DNA of 64,000 bases from Buxus sempervirens (taxonomy: Eukaryota > Streptophyta > Magnoliopsida > Buxales > Buxaceae). The stretch covers positions 42,356,602 through 42,420,601 of the forward strand of contig OX387185.1 of the NCBI GenBank assembly GCA_947561395.2, read 5' to 3'. This document shows positions 45,698 to 58,544 of this stretch, piece after piece. The first letter of the stretch is position 1. Each line of letters begins with the position of its first letter. The notes below the pieces were generated by a model. That model was not told where the DNA came from and made no database searches. It saw only the letters and a program-made list of their open reading frames with translations. The position numbers and the translations under genes were made by a program.

Positions 45698-48578
45698 TGT
45701 AGACACCCCAAAATTGCACATTTTTGATAAATCTTGAAGGAGAGGAATATTTTATTGGAATTTTCAATTCTTAGCATTAAGTTTGAGATCCTTAACCCAT
45801 TTTAATCCAAAGCCACAAAGGAAAAGGCCCGAATTCAATCTTTTATGCAAAGTCAAACTTTTTCGAGTTAAATTTTGTTGACTTTTGACCCCAGAAAATG
45901 AAATATTTTTTAAAGCAAGATTTCAAGTTGATTTTTTCCGGTAATTAGGTTTTTAGCAATGTTATTGCATAAATGAATTTTTTGAGATTTTAAATATTGA
46001 CGAATACCTTAGTATTAACATGTTGAATCTTTTTACCGGACCTGAAAAACCAGAATTTAGCCTGGAACTGGAAAGTTGACTTTTTATTCACTTGGAATTT
46101 GGGTCTGGAACTATTTTTAATGGATTCAAATGGGGGGGGGGGGGGGGGGTGTTTGCTTATTTACATGTAATATCTTAAATAAATGGAGATTAAAAAAATA
46201 CAAGGACATTTACTTAAACGATATTATATGTAAATAAGCCTTTCCTGTGAAAGTAAGACTCAAAACCAACAAAAAATGTGCTGACCGCATATATACTGCG
46301 GTTTTTGTCAATTTTGGTCTCAACCGCCCTGTGTATACAGTTGTGACTGTGCGTACAGCACGGTTGAAGTTCATGCTTCTTGCATGAGCTGCCACGTGGC
46401 TTCTAGAAGCTTAGGCCGTTACGCCACGTCGACAGCAATCATTAGAAGCGTAACTGAATTTGAACTGCTCTGTATATGCGGTTGAGTTGGGTTTGCATTG
46501 AAACCGCGTACAAAGTGACGGTTTGGCTTAAACCGCACTGTGTATACGGTTTTGGTCGTTTCTTGCATTTGCCGGACTCGATTTCTGAGCCTTATTTACG
46601 CATATTACTTCTCTCTTAGGGGCTTGAACTTCTCATTTTACCCTCCGAAACTTGCGAAATTACTCCAATTCAAGCCTTTAACTTGAATTGGAATAATCTA
46701 GAAGGGTTTATGGGCATACCCTTAGGACTTTTATGCCCTTGGATGTGCCTATAAATAGAGGTGTCCTCCTCTTGCAAAGGGTTGGCAATTTGAAGCATTG
46801 AAGCTCTGCAAGAAGAAGGGAAATTCTGCTGCATTGTCTACTCAAGTGCTCAAGCTACCAAGGTAAAGCCCTATTTAGCTTTCTGGTCTTCTCTTTATAT
46901 TTCCAACTCTCATCTTCTACCTTTCTGTAGTGTAAGGCTTTGAGTGGTTGTTTGTTGCCCTAAACCTCTTCCAAAGTACCTGGGAATCCTCTCTAGCCGT
47001 AAAACGTGAAGAGAGAGCCTCGGGAAAAAGAAGATGGAATGGATTCTTTAGGCTAGAACCCTTATGTGATGAAGAGCATGGAGTGGTTATTTTACACCTA
47101 TGGTTGCTTTTCTGGAGTGATTATTTTGAATCTAGAGAAAACATTATGATCAATGCTCTCTATAGCATTTGATCTTTGTTTGCTCCCAGAAATGTGATTT
47201 TCACTCACACACACTTCTTTTCACTGTTTTTTTTAAGTATAGGCTAGATTTTGGATTCTCCATGTTCCATATGGAAAATCTGAGATTCTTGGCCTTAGAT
47301 TGAATTTTTAGGACTTCATGAGATTGTTTTGATGATTTTCAAGCTATTTTGGTCGAGATCACTTGCATTGGTTTTGGTCTCTTGTTCAAGGTTTTTCAAA
47401 ACAAGGCAACATCTGTACCATGTCTTAGAATGCTCATAACTTCATCATCCGGATGAATTTTTGAGTGATTCCAAAGACATGTGATAGATAGCAACGTCTA
47501 GTTTATATCTACAAATTTTCATTAATTTCTATGAAGCCATGTTTTGATACCATATGTTCAAAGTCAGCAAGTCAGTTCAGTTCAGATTGCTAAACTTGAC
47601 ACTTTGATTGAGCACCATTTGCTCATTTTTTATCTGTTTTGGATGATTTCAATCTCTGTGATTTCCTTGAATAGTATTTTTTTGATTCCAACTGGTTTGA
47701 AGAGATTTTGTTTTGTTTTGTGGCTTGTGTGCTTGATTGACTCAGAGTTGCTCTGTAACAGAGTTCTGGGTTAATCTGTGATCCTCTAAGGATGTTCAGG
47801 AGGTCACACAAGTCACACCTGGATGGAGTTTTGTGTGGGCCTATTTCATTTGAAAGATGGCACCATATACTTCATCCTTGCAAGTTTTTATGGATTTATA
47901 TGGAGCCAAACTCCACGAATAGAACTTCAAAAATGCCTACTCGCCGCTTTTTCTGATTTATAGCAGCAGATTTCAATAGTTCATTTCTCTTTTGTTTTAA
48001 ATCGGATCGAGCTGATTTTTTTACTGAATCTTCTATCTCATACCATATTTCTAATGGCTCTGGTTTCATTTGATTTGGGTTTGGATCGAAGGATTTATGA
48101 ATGTTTAAAGTCTTTAAGCTCTTATGGCCTGATTTTTCCAGATTTACCTTAGCTTGATTTCTCTTCAAATTTTTACTTTGATTTTTATTCACTCATGAAG
48201 TTCTAGAAGTGATATGTCCATAAAGAGAGTCCAAATTTATTGGACTACTCACATGGAATAGTCACACACATATTTGCTTGCTTTCGAGCAATTCTCTGTT
48301 CATTATGATTAGCAAACAGTTCTTTGAGCATGACAAGCATATGGCAACCATCTTACACGGATGAGTGGGGTTGCCTAACACCTTCCTCTGATCATAACTT
48401 ATTCCCCTTACCTAATCTCTGGATTTTTCCTTGAATTAGAGCTACTTTGGCTCTATTTTGTATTTTATGATCCCTTTGGTGTCCATTCACACCTTAACTT
48501 GAATGGTGGAGACTCTTTCTTTTCTCAAACCCCGTGTGAAGATTCGGAGATCATCTAGGTGATTTCCCATGTCTCACA
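45698..48578 (+). repeat. LTR, 2881 bp, chimeric type
   Basis: It runs from TGTAGACACCCC to TGTCTCACA. The first 540 bp match the LTR at 663; from about 46250 on it matches the 23-kb-element LTR, including AACCG/CGGTT palindromes (46280-46555) and a TATA box (about 46751). It also keeps the 82-bp foldback. A primer site follows at 48581. Confidence 0.85.
46132..46149. repeat. Run of 18 G
   Basis: A matching C run (16) occurs in the inverted copy at 50195-50210, and a shorter G run at about 1098 in the related LTR, so a G tract is ancestral here. Length may be unreliable in the assembly. Confidence 0.9.
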
Positions 48579-49063
48579 ACTGACGACTCCACTGGGGACG
48601 CTAGTGGAATTGAGCCATGTTTGTTTGCTTGTGCATGTTTTGATTGATTTTATGAATTGTTTGCTGTTTTAACCATGCTTGGTTTGTGTTTCTGTTTTAG
48701 AAAATATGAGACCCATGAAAATATGGCATGTGATGTGTGTATGCTTTGGCTATGCTTAGAACCATGCTTAGGAAGACTTAATTAGTCTTACCATGCTAGC
48801 TTGCCATCTCTCCATAAGCATGCTTTGATTTAGGCTTTGAACGACATGAGCATGAGATCTGTTTTTTTAGGGATGTTTTGAATATGTCAAAAACATGCTC
48901 AATATGATTGTGTGCTCTTTTGTATAACATGATATCATGCTTTCGTGTTTGTATAAAGTTTTATGGGAATGCATGTTTAGAATGAGCATGATAGGTGTTT
49001 TAAAATTGCCTTGATATACTTGTGTTTTATCACATATGATCTCTATATCATGCCTTGGTGAAT
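48579..49063 (+). mobile_element. Remnant leader of the element behind the LTR at 45698
   Basis: It starts with TGACGACTCCACTGGGGA (48581-48598), a diverged primer site, then follows the leader of the 23-kb element (compare 7784-8272) up to TGCCTTGGTGAATGT. It stops abruptly at the inverted LTR. Confidence 0.75.
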
Positions 49064-50643
49064 GTTCCATATGGAACATGGAGAATCCAAAATCTAGCCT
49101 ATACTTTAAAAAAACAGTCAAAAGAAGTGTGTGATAGTGAAAATCACATTTCTGTGAGCAAACAAAGATCAAATGCTATAGAGAGCATTGATCATAATGT
49201 TTTCTCCAGATTAAAAAATAATCACTTCAGAAAAGCAACCATAGGTGCAAAATAACCACTCCATGCTCTTCATCACATAAGGGTTCTAGCCTAAAGGATC
49301 CATTCCATCTTCTTTTTCTCCAAGCTCTCTCTTCATGTTTTACGGTTAGAGAGGATTCCCAGGTACTTTGGAAGAGGTTTGGGGCAACAAATAACCACTC
49401 AAAGCCTTACACTACAGAAAGGTAAAAGATGAGAGTTGGAAATGTAAAGAGAAGACCAGAAAACTAAATAGAGCTTTACCTTGGTAGCTTGAGCACTTGA
49501 GTAGGCAATGCAGCAGAGTTTCCCTTCTTCCTGCATAGCTTCAATGCTTCAAATTGCCAGCCATTTGCAAGAGGAGGACCCCTCTATTTATAGGCACAGC
49601 CAAGGGCATAAAAGTCCCAAGGGTATGCCCGTAAACTCTTCTAGATTATTCCAATTCAAGTTAAAGGCTTGAATTGGAGTAATTTCGCAAGTTTCGGAGG
49701 GTAAAATGGGGAGTTCAAGCCTCTAAGAGAGAAGTAATATGAGTAAATAAGGCTCAGGAATCGAGTCCTTTCGCAAATGCAAGAAACGACAAAAGCCGTA
49801 TACACAGTGCGGTTTAAGCCAAACCGTCACTTTGTATGCAGTTTGAATGCAAACCCAACTCAACCGCATATACAGAGTGGTTCAAATTAGTTACGCTCCT
49901 AATGATTGTTGTTGATGTGGCCTAACGGCCTAAGCTTCTAGAAGCCACGTGGCAGCTCACGCAAGAAGCATGAACTTCAACCGTGTTGTACGCACGGTCA
50001 CAACTGTATACACAGGGCGGTTGAGACCAAATTTGACAAAAACCGCAGTATATATGCAGTCAGCACATTTTTGGTTGGTTTTGAGCCTTACTTTCACAAG
50101 CAAGGCTGATTTACATGTAATATCGTTTAAGTAAATGTCTTCGTATTTTTTTAATGTCCATTTACTTAAGATATTACATGTAAATAAGCAAACACCCCCC
50201 CCCCCCCCCCATTTGAATCCATTAAAAATAGTTCCAGACCCAAATTCCAAGTGAGAAAAGTCAACTTTCCAGTTCCAGGCTAAATTCCAGTTTTTCAGGT
50301 CCTGTAAAAAGATTCAACATGTTAATACCAAAGTATTCGTCAAGATTTAAAATCTCAAAAAATTAATTTATGCAATAACATTGCTAAAAACCTAATTACC
50401 GGAAAAAAATCAACTTGAAATCTTGCTTTAAAAAATATTTCATTTTCTGGGTTAAAAAATCAACAAAATTCAACCCGAAAAGTTTGACTTTGCATAAAAG
50501 ATTGAATTCGGGCCTTTTCCTTTGTGGCTTTGGATTCAAATGGGTTAAGGATCTCAAACCCAATGCTAAGAATTGAAAATTCCAATAAAATATTTCTTTT
50601 CTTCAAGATTTATCAAAAATCATGTAATTTTGGGGTGTCTACA
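49064..50643 (-). repeat. Inverted partial LTR facing the LTR at 45698
   Basis: On the minus strand it starts at TGTAGACACCCC (50643) and matches 45698 to about 47270, including the palindromes, the foldback and the homopolymer run. The breakpoint at about 49064 lies at a TTCCATATGGAA palindrome. Together with 45698-47270 it forms a roughly 1.57-kb inverted repeat with a 1.8-kb spacer. Confidence 0.85.
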
Positions 50644-51573
50644 CCAGCCAAGCTGGAGGACTTAAAAGTTGATACTCAAGACCCATTAGAAGAGATCAAC
50701 TTAGGAACAAAAAATGAGCGGAGGCCTTTGTATATAAGTCAATTGCTACCCAATGCCAAAAAGAAGATGAAGCAATTACTAACCGAGTACTCGGATTGTT
50801 TTGCACAGGCTCCCAATCAAACCTAGATACAGGCCATTCAAGCAACCTCCCAGAAGGATGTCTGATGATGTAATTAGTAAGGTTAAAATAGGAATAGAAT
50901 GGCTTTTAGCGGCCGGGTTTATCAGGCCTATTTAGTATACTGATTGGCTTTCTAACATTGTACCAGTTGTCAAGAAGAATGGCCAAATTCGGGTTTGCAT
51001 AGATTTCCGTAATATAAATTTTGCAATTCCCAAAGATGAATATCCCATGCCGATAGCTGATTTGTTAGTCGATAACGTGTCTCGGCATAAATTTTTGTCT
51101 TTTATGGATGGGCATTCTGGTTATAATCAGATCTTTATTGCATAGGAAGATGTATTGAAAACGGCGTTCCGATGTCTAGGGGCTTTAGGAACTTATTGTT
51201 GGGTAGTCGTGCCTTTTAGATTAAAGAACGCCAGGGCAACGTAGCAAAGGGCAATGAACTTACTTTTTCATGACATGATAGGCCAAATGCTGGAGGTATA
51301 TATTGATGATGTGGTCATAAAATCTCACAATGGGATTGACCATTTACAGCATTTAAGATAGGTGTTTGAGCGATTACGTAAGTACAATCTGAGGATGAAC
51401 CCACTAAAATGCACCTTTGGTGTTACAGTTGGGAACTTTTTGGGTTTCCTTGTTCATCAAAGGGGAATAGAAGTTGACAAAAACAAAGCAAGAACGGTCA
51501 TAAAGGCAAAACCTCCGGTCGATAAAGACAATTATAGCAATTGCTCGGCCAAGTGAACTTTTTAAGGAGGTTC
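50644..51573 (+). pseudogene. RT part of the decayed pol
   Basis: The start resembles the Tat pre-RT segment (EEINLGTKNERRPLYISQL). RT words PVVKKNGQIRVCIDFRN-like and YIDDVVIKS-like follow. It ends at the inserted solo LTR. Confidence 0.8.
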
Positions 51574-52836
51574 TGTGCTCACCTCGGGCGTGCTGAAAAA
51601 GCATGTTACATGTTTTATGGAGTCACCACTACTTGAAATGGTGCAGGTAGACACCTTGTTTGATTTTTTGGGTCTGCACCAGTGATTCCGGATAAATGAC
51701 CCGATTACAACCCAGGGAAGTCCTTGAACACCCTGGGTTGCCCCACCGAAATGGGTTCCCTTAAATCAGTTGGATCATATTTGGGTTGATTTACTATTAT
51801 TTAATTTTTTTTATCTTTTATCTTTCATATTTTTTTATTTTTTTTTATGATCACATGTGTACAAATATTGGAGGAATGGGGGTTGCTTTGCTACATCCTA
51901 TACAAATTATAATACATATGATACATATAAAAAAATCCAAAATAAAGAAATCCAAATCAAATATTTCAACATGGAGCAATGTACTTGGTTATTTCAAAAA
52001 AAATATTTATTTATTTATTATTTTTTATTATTCTTTTCTTTTTCCCCTTTTTTTAATTTTTTCTTTCTCATATATACAAGAGATTAGAGGAGTGGGGGAT
52101 TGCTATTTGCTATACTACATCTTACATACACATAAGAATTCTACAGCAAAGAAACCCAAATTAAAAAGAATAAGAAATGGAGGCTAATTTGACCACTTCC
52201 AATAAAATGTTTTAGACTCTATTATATAATAACATATCTACATTGGGAGAATGGAGGGTCACTATATTACATCTCATGTAGTAAAATAAAAATAAATAAA
52301 ACAAAACAAATGTAAGTAAGAAAATAACAATAAACAAAGGAAACAGAAAAAAGTGAAACAATTTGAACTACTGCGCTATCCGCATTCAAAGATTCATGTC
52401 TCCCTCAATTCTTAACCAAATTGTGCGAAATTTGATTCCCTAGAATCATAACTTTAAGCACTAAAATAACCTATAGCAGTTTTTAAAAATTCATTTTCAT
52501 TTAAGAGATATGAAGCTACAAAAGTTACTGTTAGACATCTCCCCATGAAAATCTGAACCAAAGAAAATTAAAAATAAAATGCCTACTCATAGTGTAGGGT
52601 CTCAAGCATATTTTTACATTAAATAAAAATAAAAATACCACAAATCTCATGAAGACTCCATACTTGAATCAAACTAGAACTAGGTAAAAAAAATTTGGTT
52701 TATCTGGAAAACAGGTGCAAGTCTAATGCAGAAAAACTCAGAACTTTACATCTTTTTCTTTTTTTTTCTTACATGATAAAATTACCCAAAGCCATCAAAC
52801 ATATATACATGTCTCTCACCAATCATGTAATCTCAT

Positions 52837-55618
52837 TGTGCGCGCGTCAGAAACGCGGCACGGGAAAATTCGGAGTCGCCACCGCCTGATGGGGTGCAGG
52901 CGGACACCTGGGTGCCTAATCTTGTCTATTAGGGCTTTGGTTTGCGGCTTTTGAGATTCTAAGTAGGGTCTCGGTTGTGGTCTGGGAAAGTCCGTAGACA
53001 CCCCGGTCCACCCCGTCGAGTGACGGGTCCCTTAGGTTTATCCTAGTTAGAGTTAGCTTACTTTGGTCTCACCTGATTCCTAATCCGATATGCAGCTTGG
53101 TTAAATCTGGCGGGACCACCTGAGTGGTGTGGGTCCCTTTAATTGCTTTTTATCTTGATCAATTAGGTAATCTGAGTCTGGTTGGGTGGGCCCCGTTGGA
53201 AGGCCCACGGTGTCCTTAGTGGGCTTAGTCAAGCCCATGTACCCATGTAGGCCTCAATCTAGCCTGAGAGGCCCTTTGGGCTTTGGTTGGTTCAATTGAT
53301 TTTACCTTTGGTTTCAACTTGGTTTTAAGTGGTTTTTATGTAAGGGTGGGCCGGATTGGTTTGTGGGCCCCTTAGGTGGGCCCACATGGTAGCCAAGTGA
53401 TTTAGTGGATTTATCTTTTTAATTTTCCAAAAATGGATTGTACACTGGGCTTGGGGCCCATAGTCTTGATTAGGGCTTGAAAGCCCAAGTTACGGGAAGT
53501 TAGGGTTTGCACCCTTCCTTTGTTCGGTTGGTGGGCTTTGGCGGGCCTGGTAGGCCCTTGCCCTTAATCTCGGCCAAACCACGCATTTCTAACATCAATT
53601 CACCAAGTTTGGTTTTGGTGAGCCGCATTGGGTTTGGCCCGCCCCGATAGATTGGTTCATTTATTTATCTTGATTAGGCCACATGCATGCATTCCGTTGT
53701 GTTCATTGGGCTTGGTGGGCCCCGTTGGAAGGCCCACGGGAAATCAAATTGGACAGGGGGGTCCAAGTCCCATGTTGGGTTTCCGGGTGACCCGGAAACT
53801 CTATTGGTTCATTTGGCTCGATTTAGGAAGTCACCCATAGTTAGCAAAAATTACAGAATATGCAGAAGTCATGAAATACACAAAATATACAAAAATCACA
53901 TAATCTCGGTTATTATATGAAAAAAAAACAAACAACTACAGATACAGGGGTAATGGGGGGTGATGGGAGCATGTTAACCAGCACACAACAAGAGAACAGC
54001 AGGTGGCAGGGGTTAGGGAGCATGTTGGCAAGCCTGGCAAAAACAATAATAATAAAAGAAAGCCATGACCAACAGAGATTGCATGCACCTCCATCCACAC
54101 GACCGGACCTCCGAGCATGCACACTAACTTTCAGAGAAGGGAAGTGGAAAGGGGGTTTATGGGGTACAATGCATCGATTACCATGAGGGAACAGGCTCCC
54201 TTTTAAAGCACCGAAAACAGGCACGACCGTAGCCTTAAGCATGCCCGAACAGTGTGTGGGGAACTCTCTCTCTCGACCAACCTTAAGCTCATGGTGGGTT
54301 TCTCCCTCACTTAGAGACCCTCCATACGGCAATATGAAGCAGGTGCGTATTAAACTACCATGGGAACAGACTCGTGCCCAAGGACGAAGATAAGCGTAGC
54401 AAACTCATTAGAAACTTCTCATTTCAACATATGTATATCAAGCATGGTAGGGAATAATACCTGGGGATCCTAAGACCCGCTTGGAGTTTGTGGATTTCTC
54501 CTCGCAACGAAGCAAGAGTCGGAGCACCTTCCTTCTTGCTCCAACAGCAGCCAGCCTCCGTTTGTTTGTGTGGGGATGAAGAGGAAGCAATAATAGGGGA
54601 GTGTCGGATCAAGTGGGGGGGTGGGGGGCTTGGGGAGGCCAAAGCGACTGAGACAAGTAGGGTTTGGATGGGGAAGAAGCTTGAGCACCACACCTGGAGC
54701 CAACGAAACTCCGCCAACCAAAAAGAGCCCAACCGAAAAATTTTCCAACCCGAAAATGAGCCAACCTTGAGCAATGAAGTCTCGCGCGACTTTTATAGAC
54801 GAGGAAAAAAGGGGTATCCGCTAAGCTTGCGCTCAGCGCATATCGCGCTTGCCCTATTTGCGCGAGCAGCATCATGATTGGAAAACATTTAATGCGGCCG
54901 CACGACGGTTGGAAAATCTGACTTTTTCAGATTTAGTCCCTGGGTATTTTCGATTTAATCCGCTATTCTTGGATTTTTACAGATTTAGTCCCTGGGATAT
55001 TTCGTACGTCTGGATATTCACAGATTTTATCCCTGAGATATTTTCTTGCGCAACTCGCCACGTGTGCAGCTTTTTGCCATGTGTGCAGTTTGCCGGTTTT
55101 GCTGCTCGGAAACTTCGTCAGCTCATATTTTTTCCATCCGGACTCCGATTTGGGCAAACTCAGTTGCGTTAGAATTGTATCAGAGCCCTCTATCCAATGA
55201 CACAGGGGTAGGCATCTGGATCGGATTTTAGCAGAAAGTCAATTTTCGGCTCCCCTCAAGTTTCACCGCCCGCAGAACCCTCATCTAGACTCCGATTCCT
55301 GCAAACTCAGTTGCATTGGAACCGTGTCAAGATTCTCTATCCAATGATATAGGGTTAAGCACCTGGATCAGGGTTTAGCAGAAATTCAACTTCCGGCTCC
55401 CCTCAAGTTTGACCGCCCGCAGAACCTTCATCCGGACTCCAATTCTTACAAACTCAGTTGTGTTGGAACCGTGTCGGGATTCTCTATCCAATGATATAAA
55501 GCGAGGTGGCCAATTATCACTTGATCAAAAAGTCAACTTTTTACCCCTTAGGGTTTGACTTTATGTCAAGGGTTTGCATTTCTGGCTTTTCCGGGAGCGC
55601 AAAAATGAGGTGCTTACA
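52837..55618 (-). mobile_element. Solo LTR (inner), 2782 bp
   Basis: On the minus strand it begins TGTAAGCACCTCATTTTTGC (55618) and ends ACGCGCGCACA (52837). The target duplication CTCAT is perfect (52832-52836 and 55619-55623). TATA (CTATAAAA) lies at 54791-54798 on the minus strand, with a GCGC-rich inverted repeat cluster just upstream (54821-54870). The plus- and minus-strand frames in 53600-55200 are not genes. Confidence 0.88.
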
Positions 55619-55623
55619 CTCAT

Positions 55624-56110
55624 CTCAAAAATTGTAATGAAAGAGAGGTCTCATATAATGTATTAAACAAATGACTCACCTGTTATGGATTGACACTTTA
55701 AATCAGGTCTTGGAACCTTGGTGTTTCTTTCTCCCTCCTTGCTAGTGGACGTCCCTCTTCTTTTCTCCACTTCTTCCTACTAGCTATTTTTTTTCAAAGA
55801 ACTCTCTTACTTGCTCCCCTCCTCCTCTATCTCCCAACTTCTATCCTTTTTTAGAGAATTCCCAACCCTTCAACTTCTTAACCTCTAACCTTTCATCTTC
55901 CTCTCCTAAACCTCTCCTCTCCCTAACTTCTCTTCTTCCTCTTTTAAACATCTAACTCCTCCTCTTCCTCTCTTAAACATCTAAACTCCTAACTCTCCCT
56001 CTTCCTCTCTTAAACACCTAAAACCCCTAACTCTTCCTCTTATGCTCTATAAACACCTAAACCCCTAACTCTTCCTCTTCTTCTCTTTAAACACCATCAT
56101 TTATTTAGGT
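55624..56110. repeat. CTCTTCCTC-rich stretch in the outer solo LTR
   Basis: Irregular repeats of CCTAACTCTTCCTCTT and AAACACCTAAA words; no coding content. Confidence 0.6.
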
Positions 56111-56648
56111 TTGGTCAAAGTCTATTTTGTCTCATACTTTTAAGGCTTATATTTTTCTTAAGCTTAGTCTTAATATCTCAAAAGAACATGAGTTGGACCA
56201 ATTCGTCCAACTCATTTCTCTTTGTTTATATTTTTTTTATTTTGTTTTAATCTCAAAACTTTTATTAAATTTTTTATTTATTTTCATAACAAACCCATTA
56301 GGAAACTTATATTATTTACTAAAAGAACCCCAAAATTTTTAATTTATCATTGGTCACATGGCAGCCACCATGGCGTACACGTGGCTGCCATGTGGCATCC
56401 AATTTCGGTTTTATAAAAATCCCCAAACTACCCTTTACTTCTTTTATCCATAACTTAGTCTTTTGAGATCCGATTTGAGCACGGTTTGGTGCATTGGAAT
56501 CGTCTCAGAATTCTATTTATTATGGGCTTATTATTTCAAAAAGACGGGTCCACTATAAAAACCTCGATTTACGTGCCCACATATATGCCGGTTTAAGATA
56601 TGCTTCTTAGGCAATTTTATGGTGCAAAAATGGGATGCTTACAAGTTC

Positions 56649-58544
56649 ATTTCAAACTTGGCAGGAAAAACTAAAGTGTTGTCTCCTTTGTTAAGACTAA
56701 AGGATACTAAAGAATTCGTCTGGAATAATGAACACCAGGCCGCTTTTGATGAAACTAAACGATACTTGGTCAAACCACCCATGTTGGTACCTCCATCCAA
56801 AGACCGGCCATTAAAGCTGTACATAGCGGCAGCAGAGGATTTAATCGGAGTTTTACTAGCACAGGATAATGACCAAGGATTTGAACAAGCTATATACTAT
56901 CTTAGCTGCTTTCTAAGTCCAATGGAGGAAAAATACACTGGTTAAGAGAAGCTCTGCCTTACCTTGTACTATGCAACCACTAAACTTCGTCATTACCTTC
57001 TTTCGGTAAAAAAATTTTACGTCATTGCGACTACAGATGTGGTCAAATACATGTTGATATGCCCAACAGTAAGTGGCCGGCTCGGTAAGTGGACATTGGC
57101 TTTGATTGAATTTGATTTTAAGTATGTCCCATAGAAAGCTGTTAAAGGACAGGAGTTGGCCGATTTCTTGGCCGATCACCTATCCGGTATCCAGGAAAGT
57201 GAACCAGATATTCCGATTTTTCACTCCGATTTCTTTTATTCAGAGTTTCAGCTATGGACTTTGAAGTTTGATGGATCAAAAACAGAATCGACTTCTGGAA
57301 TTAGCATCATCATAATCTCGCCAACCGGAGAAAGACATGAATATGCATTTCAACTTGAAGAACCATCAACAAATAACCAAGCGGAGTTTGAGGCTTTGAT
57401 TATTGGCCTAGAGATTTTATGGGAAATGGATGTTCATGCCGTTACCATCATGATTGATTCGCAGCTAGTTCTAAAACAAATGGAGGGCCATTATAGTTGA
57501 AATAGTGAAATGTTGATACCTTTGCTAAAAAAAGGCAAGGTTTTTGGCCGGACAATTCAATCGGGTGGAATTTGAATATCAGCCGAGGAACGAAAATTGT
57601 GAAGCAAATGAGCTTGCCCAAATGGCATTAGGCCTTAGACTCTACAGCCCATCCCGAATGGTGACAGTGCAATCTTTGTCGTCCGCCGGAAAAAGACATT
57701 TTTTGGTAGATTCCCATGCATGTTTCAACCAAATAATATAGTTAGATTGGAGGAAAGAGATATGAGATTATCTCCGAGATCCTACTAATAAGGTAAGTAG
57801 GGCAGTTAAAAGAAGAGATGCTACTTATTTTATTTTTGGCAATGTGATATACAAAAAGGGTTTCGATGATATACCCCTATGATGTGTAAGTCACTCAGAG
57901 GCGATGTTAGTCATGGCCAAAATACATGAAGGAATCTGTGGTGCACATCAAGCTGGTATCAAGATGCGATGGATGGTACTCCAGCATGGTTACTATTGGC
58001 CAACCATATTGAAAGATTGTCAGGCATTTGCAGCCAGCTATCAAGAATGTCAAAAACATGGACCAGTTCAGAGGGTGCCGTCTATCGACTTACAACCGAT
58101 AGTCAAGCCATGGCCTTTCTGAGGATGGGCAATGGATTTGTTAGGAAAGTTATATCCTCCCTCATCTGGGTTACACAATTTTATCATAGTTGTTACCGAC
58201 TATTTAACTAAATGGGTTGAGGCTAAACCTTTGAAAAAGGTGGAACAATCGGACGTGATTGAATTCATCAGACAACAAATTATTCATAGGTACGGTATCC
58301 CGGAAACCATTACAACGGATTCCAGCACTGTTTTTGTTGGAGAAGTAGTGACCGAGTTTGCCAAGCAATATGGCATAAGAATGATCCGGTCAACCCCTTA
58401 TTATGCCTAGGAGAATGGCCAAGCCGAGGCAACTAATAAGGTATTGAAAAATATTTTGAGCAAGATGATAGAAGACAAGCCAAGAAATTGGCATAAGCTT
58501 TTGTCAGAAGCTTTATGGGCATATCGAACTTCCTTTAAGACTTC
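56649..58544 (+). pseudogene. RNase H and integrase part of the decayed pol
   Basis: It contains the RT/RNase H link (NLAGKTKVLSPLLRL), an archaeal-type RNase H (LWTLKFDGSKTESTSGIS; NNQAEFEALIIGLE), an integrase zinc-binding region (GYYWPTILKDC), and core words (VTDYLTKWVEAKPLKKV; YGIPETITTD). Tat lineage. Confidence 0.8.

Larger units (their letters stand above)
51574..56643 (-). mobile_element. Solo LTR (outer), itself split by another solo LTR
   Basis: On the minus strand it begins TGTAAGCATCCCATTTTTGC (56643) and ends ...GAGGTGAGCACA (51574). Without the inner insert it is about 2.28 kb. Flanks GGTTC (51569-51573) and AGTTC (56644-56648) are a target duplication with one difference, and pol resumes directly after it. 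It is related to but diverged from the inner LTR. Confidence 0.8.

Noticed and set aside
51786-52187. 133-codon frame rich in Phe, Ile and Tyr
   Set aside because: AT-rich outer solo LTR sequence; composition only.
54424-55231. Several overlapping frames on both strands
   Set aside because: They lie in the inner solo LTR and carry no domain.
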